A stretch of 6,454 nucleotides of DNA from Halanaerobiaceae bacterium (GTDB taxonomy: Bacteria > Bacillota_F > Halanaerobiia > Halanaerobiales > CSSED10-376): assembly GCA_003557445.1 (NCBI GenBank), contig PWOK01000068.1:1-6454 (forward strand), in the 5' to 3' direction. The notes beneath the pieces were generated by a model. That model did not search any database. It saw nothing but the letters and a program-made list of their open reading frames with translations, and was not told the origin of the DNA. Every line of letters starts with the position of its first letter. The stretch's first letter is position 1. Below, piece after piece: positions 6,296-6,454 of the stretch. The position numbers and the translations under genes are program-made.

Positions 6296-6454
6296 TTGAA
6301 TCAAGAAAAAATTTCTAGCATTAAGTTGCTATTTAATGTCTTAGTTTCTCCAGGTGATAGTTTTGACTGTATTAAAAACAATAAAATAAATAAAATAATT
6401 CCAGTATTTATAATATTAGTTTTCCTGAGTTTTACTTATTTATTAGATTTAAAT
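6296..6454 (+). CDS. Yip1-family-like membrane protein, N-terminal part (3' end outside window)
   Basis: 53 codons run open to the right edge from a TTG start with a strong RBS. The protein begins with a short polar segment, then 'LLFNVLVSPGDSFDCI', then 'NKINKIIPVFIILVFLSF', which starts the first membrane helix (about residues 33-50). A short cytoplasmic lead with an 'L.SP...F..I' motif just before the first helix is characteristic of bacterial Yip1-domain proteins, which have several membrane helices and are generally of unknown function. The family call rests only on this N-terminal motif and layout. Codon use and TTG start resemble gene B. Confidence 0.68.
   Translation, partial: MNQEKISSIKLLFNVLVSPGDSFDCIKNNKINKIIPVFIILVFLSFTYLLDLN

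Overview
The window is AT-rich, with strong GGGAGG/GGGGG-type ribosome binding sites, TTG starts and AAA/GAA/ATA-biased codons. This fits a low-GC anaerobic Firmicute-like bacterium. Halanaerobiales or a related clostridial lineage is my best guess, but no taxonomic marker is present. All genes lie on the + strand. None is an enzyme I recognise. Three of the four look like modular, beta-rich surface or secreted proteins.

Layout. (1) Positions 1-1859: 3' part of a large acidic surface protein (gene A). It has two InlB-type B repeats, a beta-sandwich region, two Ig-like modules and a C-terminal 'DPG' beta domain. (2) Positions 1873-1919: a perfect 13-bp G/C-cored hairpin, followed after 9 nt by the Shine-Dalgarno sequence of the next gene. 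(3) Positions 1943-4330: gene B, 795 aa, TTG start, with an N-terminal signal or anchor segment, the same pair of Ig-like modules as A, a roughly 290-residue domain (called QIP/FWEY here) and a lysine-rich C-terminal extension. (4) Positions 4331-4680: very AT-rich non-coding DNA with a duplicated 15-nt motif, alternative hairpins and a strong intrinsic terminator at 4542-4587. (5) Positions 4681-6260: a broken gene (gene C). It encodes leucine-rich repeats, then an Ig-like module, then a second copy of the domain seen in B. The 5' end is missing (in-frame stops, no start) and the frame shifts by -1 at a run of eight A. (6) Positions 6296-6454: the first 53 codons of a Yip1-like membrane protein, with a TTG start and good RBS, too short to appear in a routine ORF list.

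How they fit together. A, B and C are linked by shared modules. A and B share the tandem Ig-like pair. C shares the second Ig-like module and the whole following domain with B. The locus therefore looks like a cluster of related surface proteins built by exchanging N-terminal modules (InlB repeats, Ig, LRR) around common cores, with one member decaying or expressed by frameshifting. The domain shared by B and C is the most likely undescribed item. I do not recognise it as a named family, and its function cannot be told from sequence alone.
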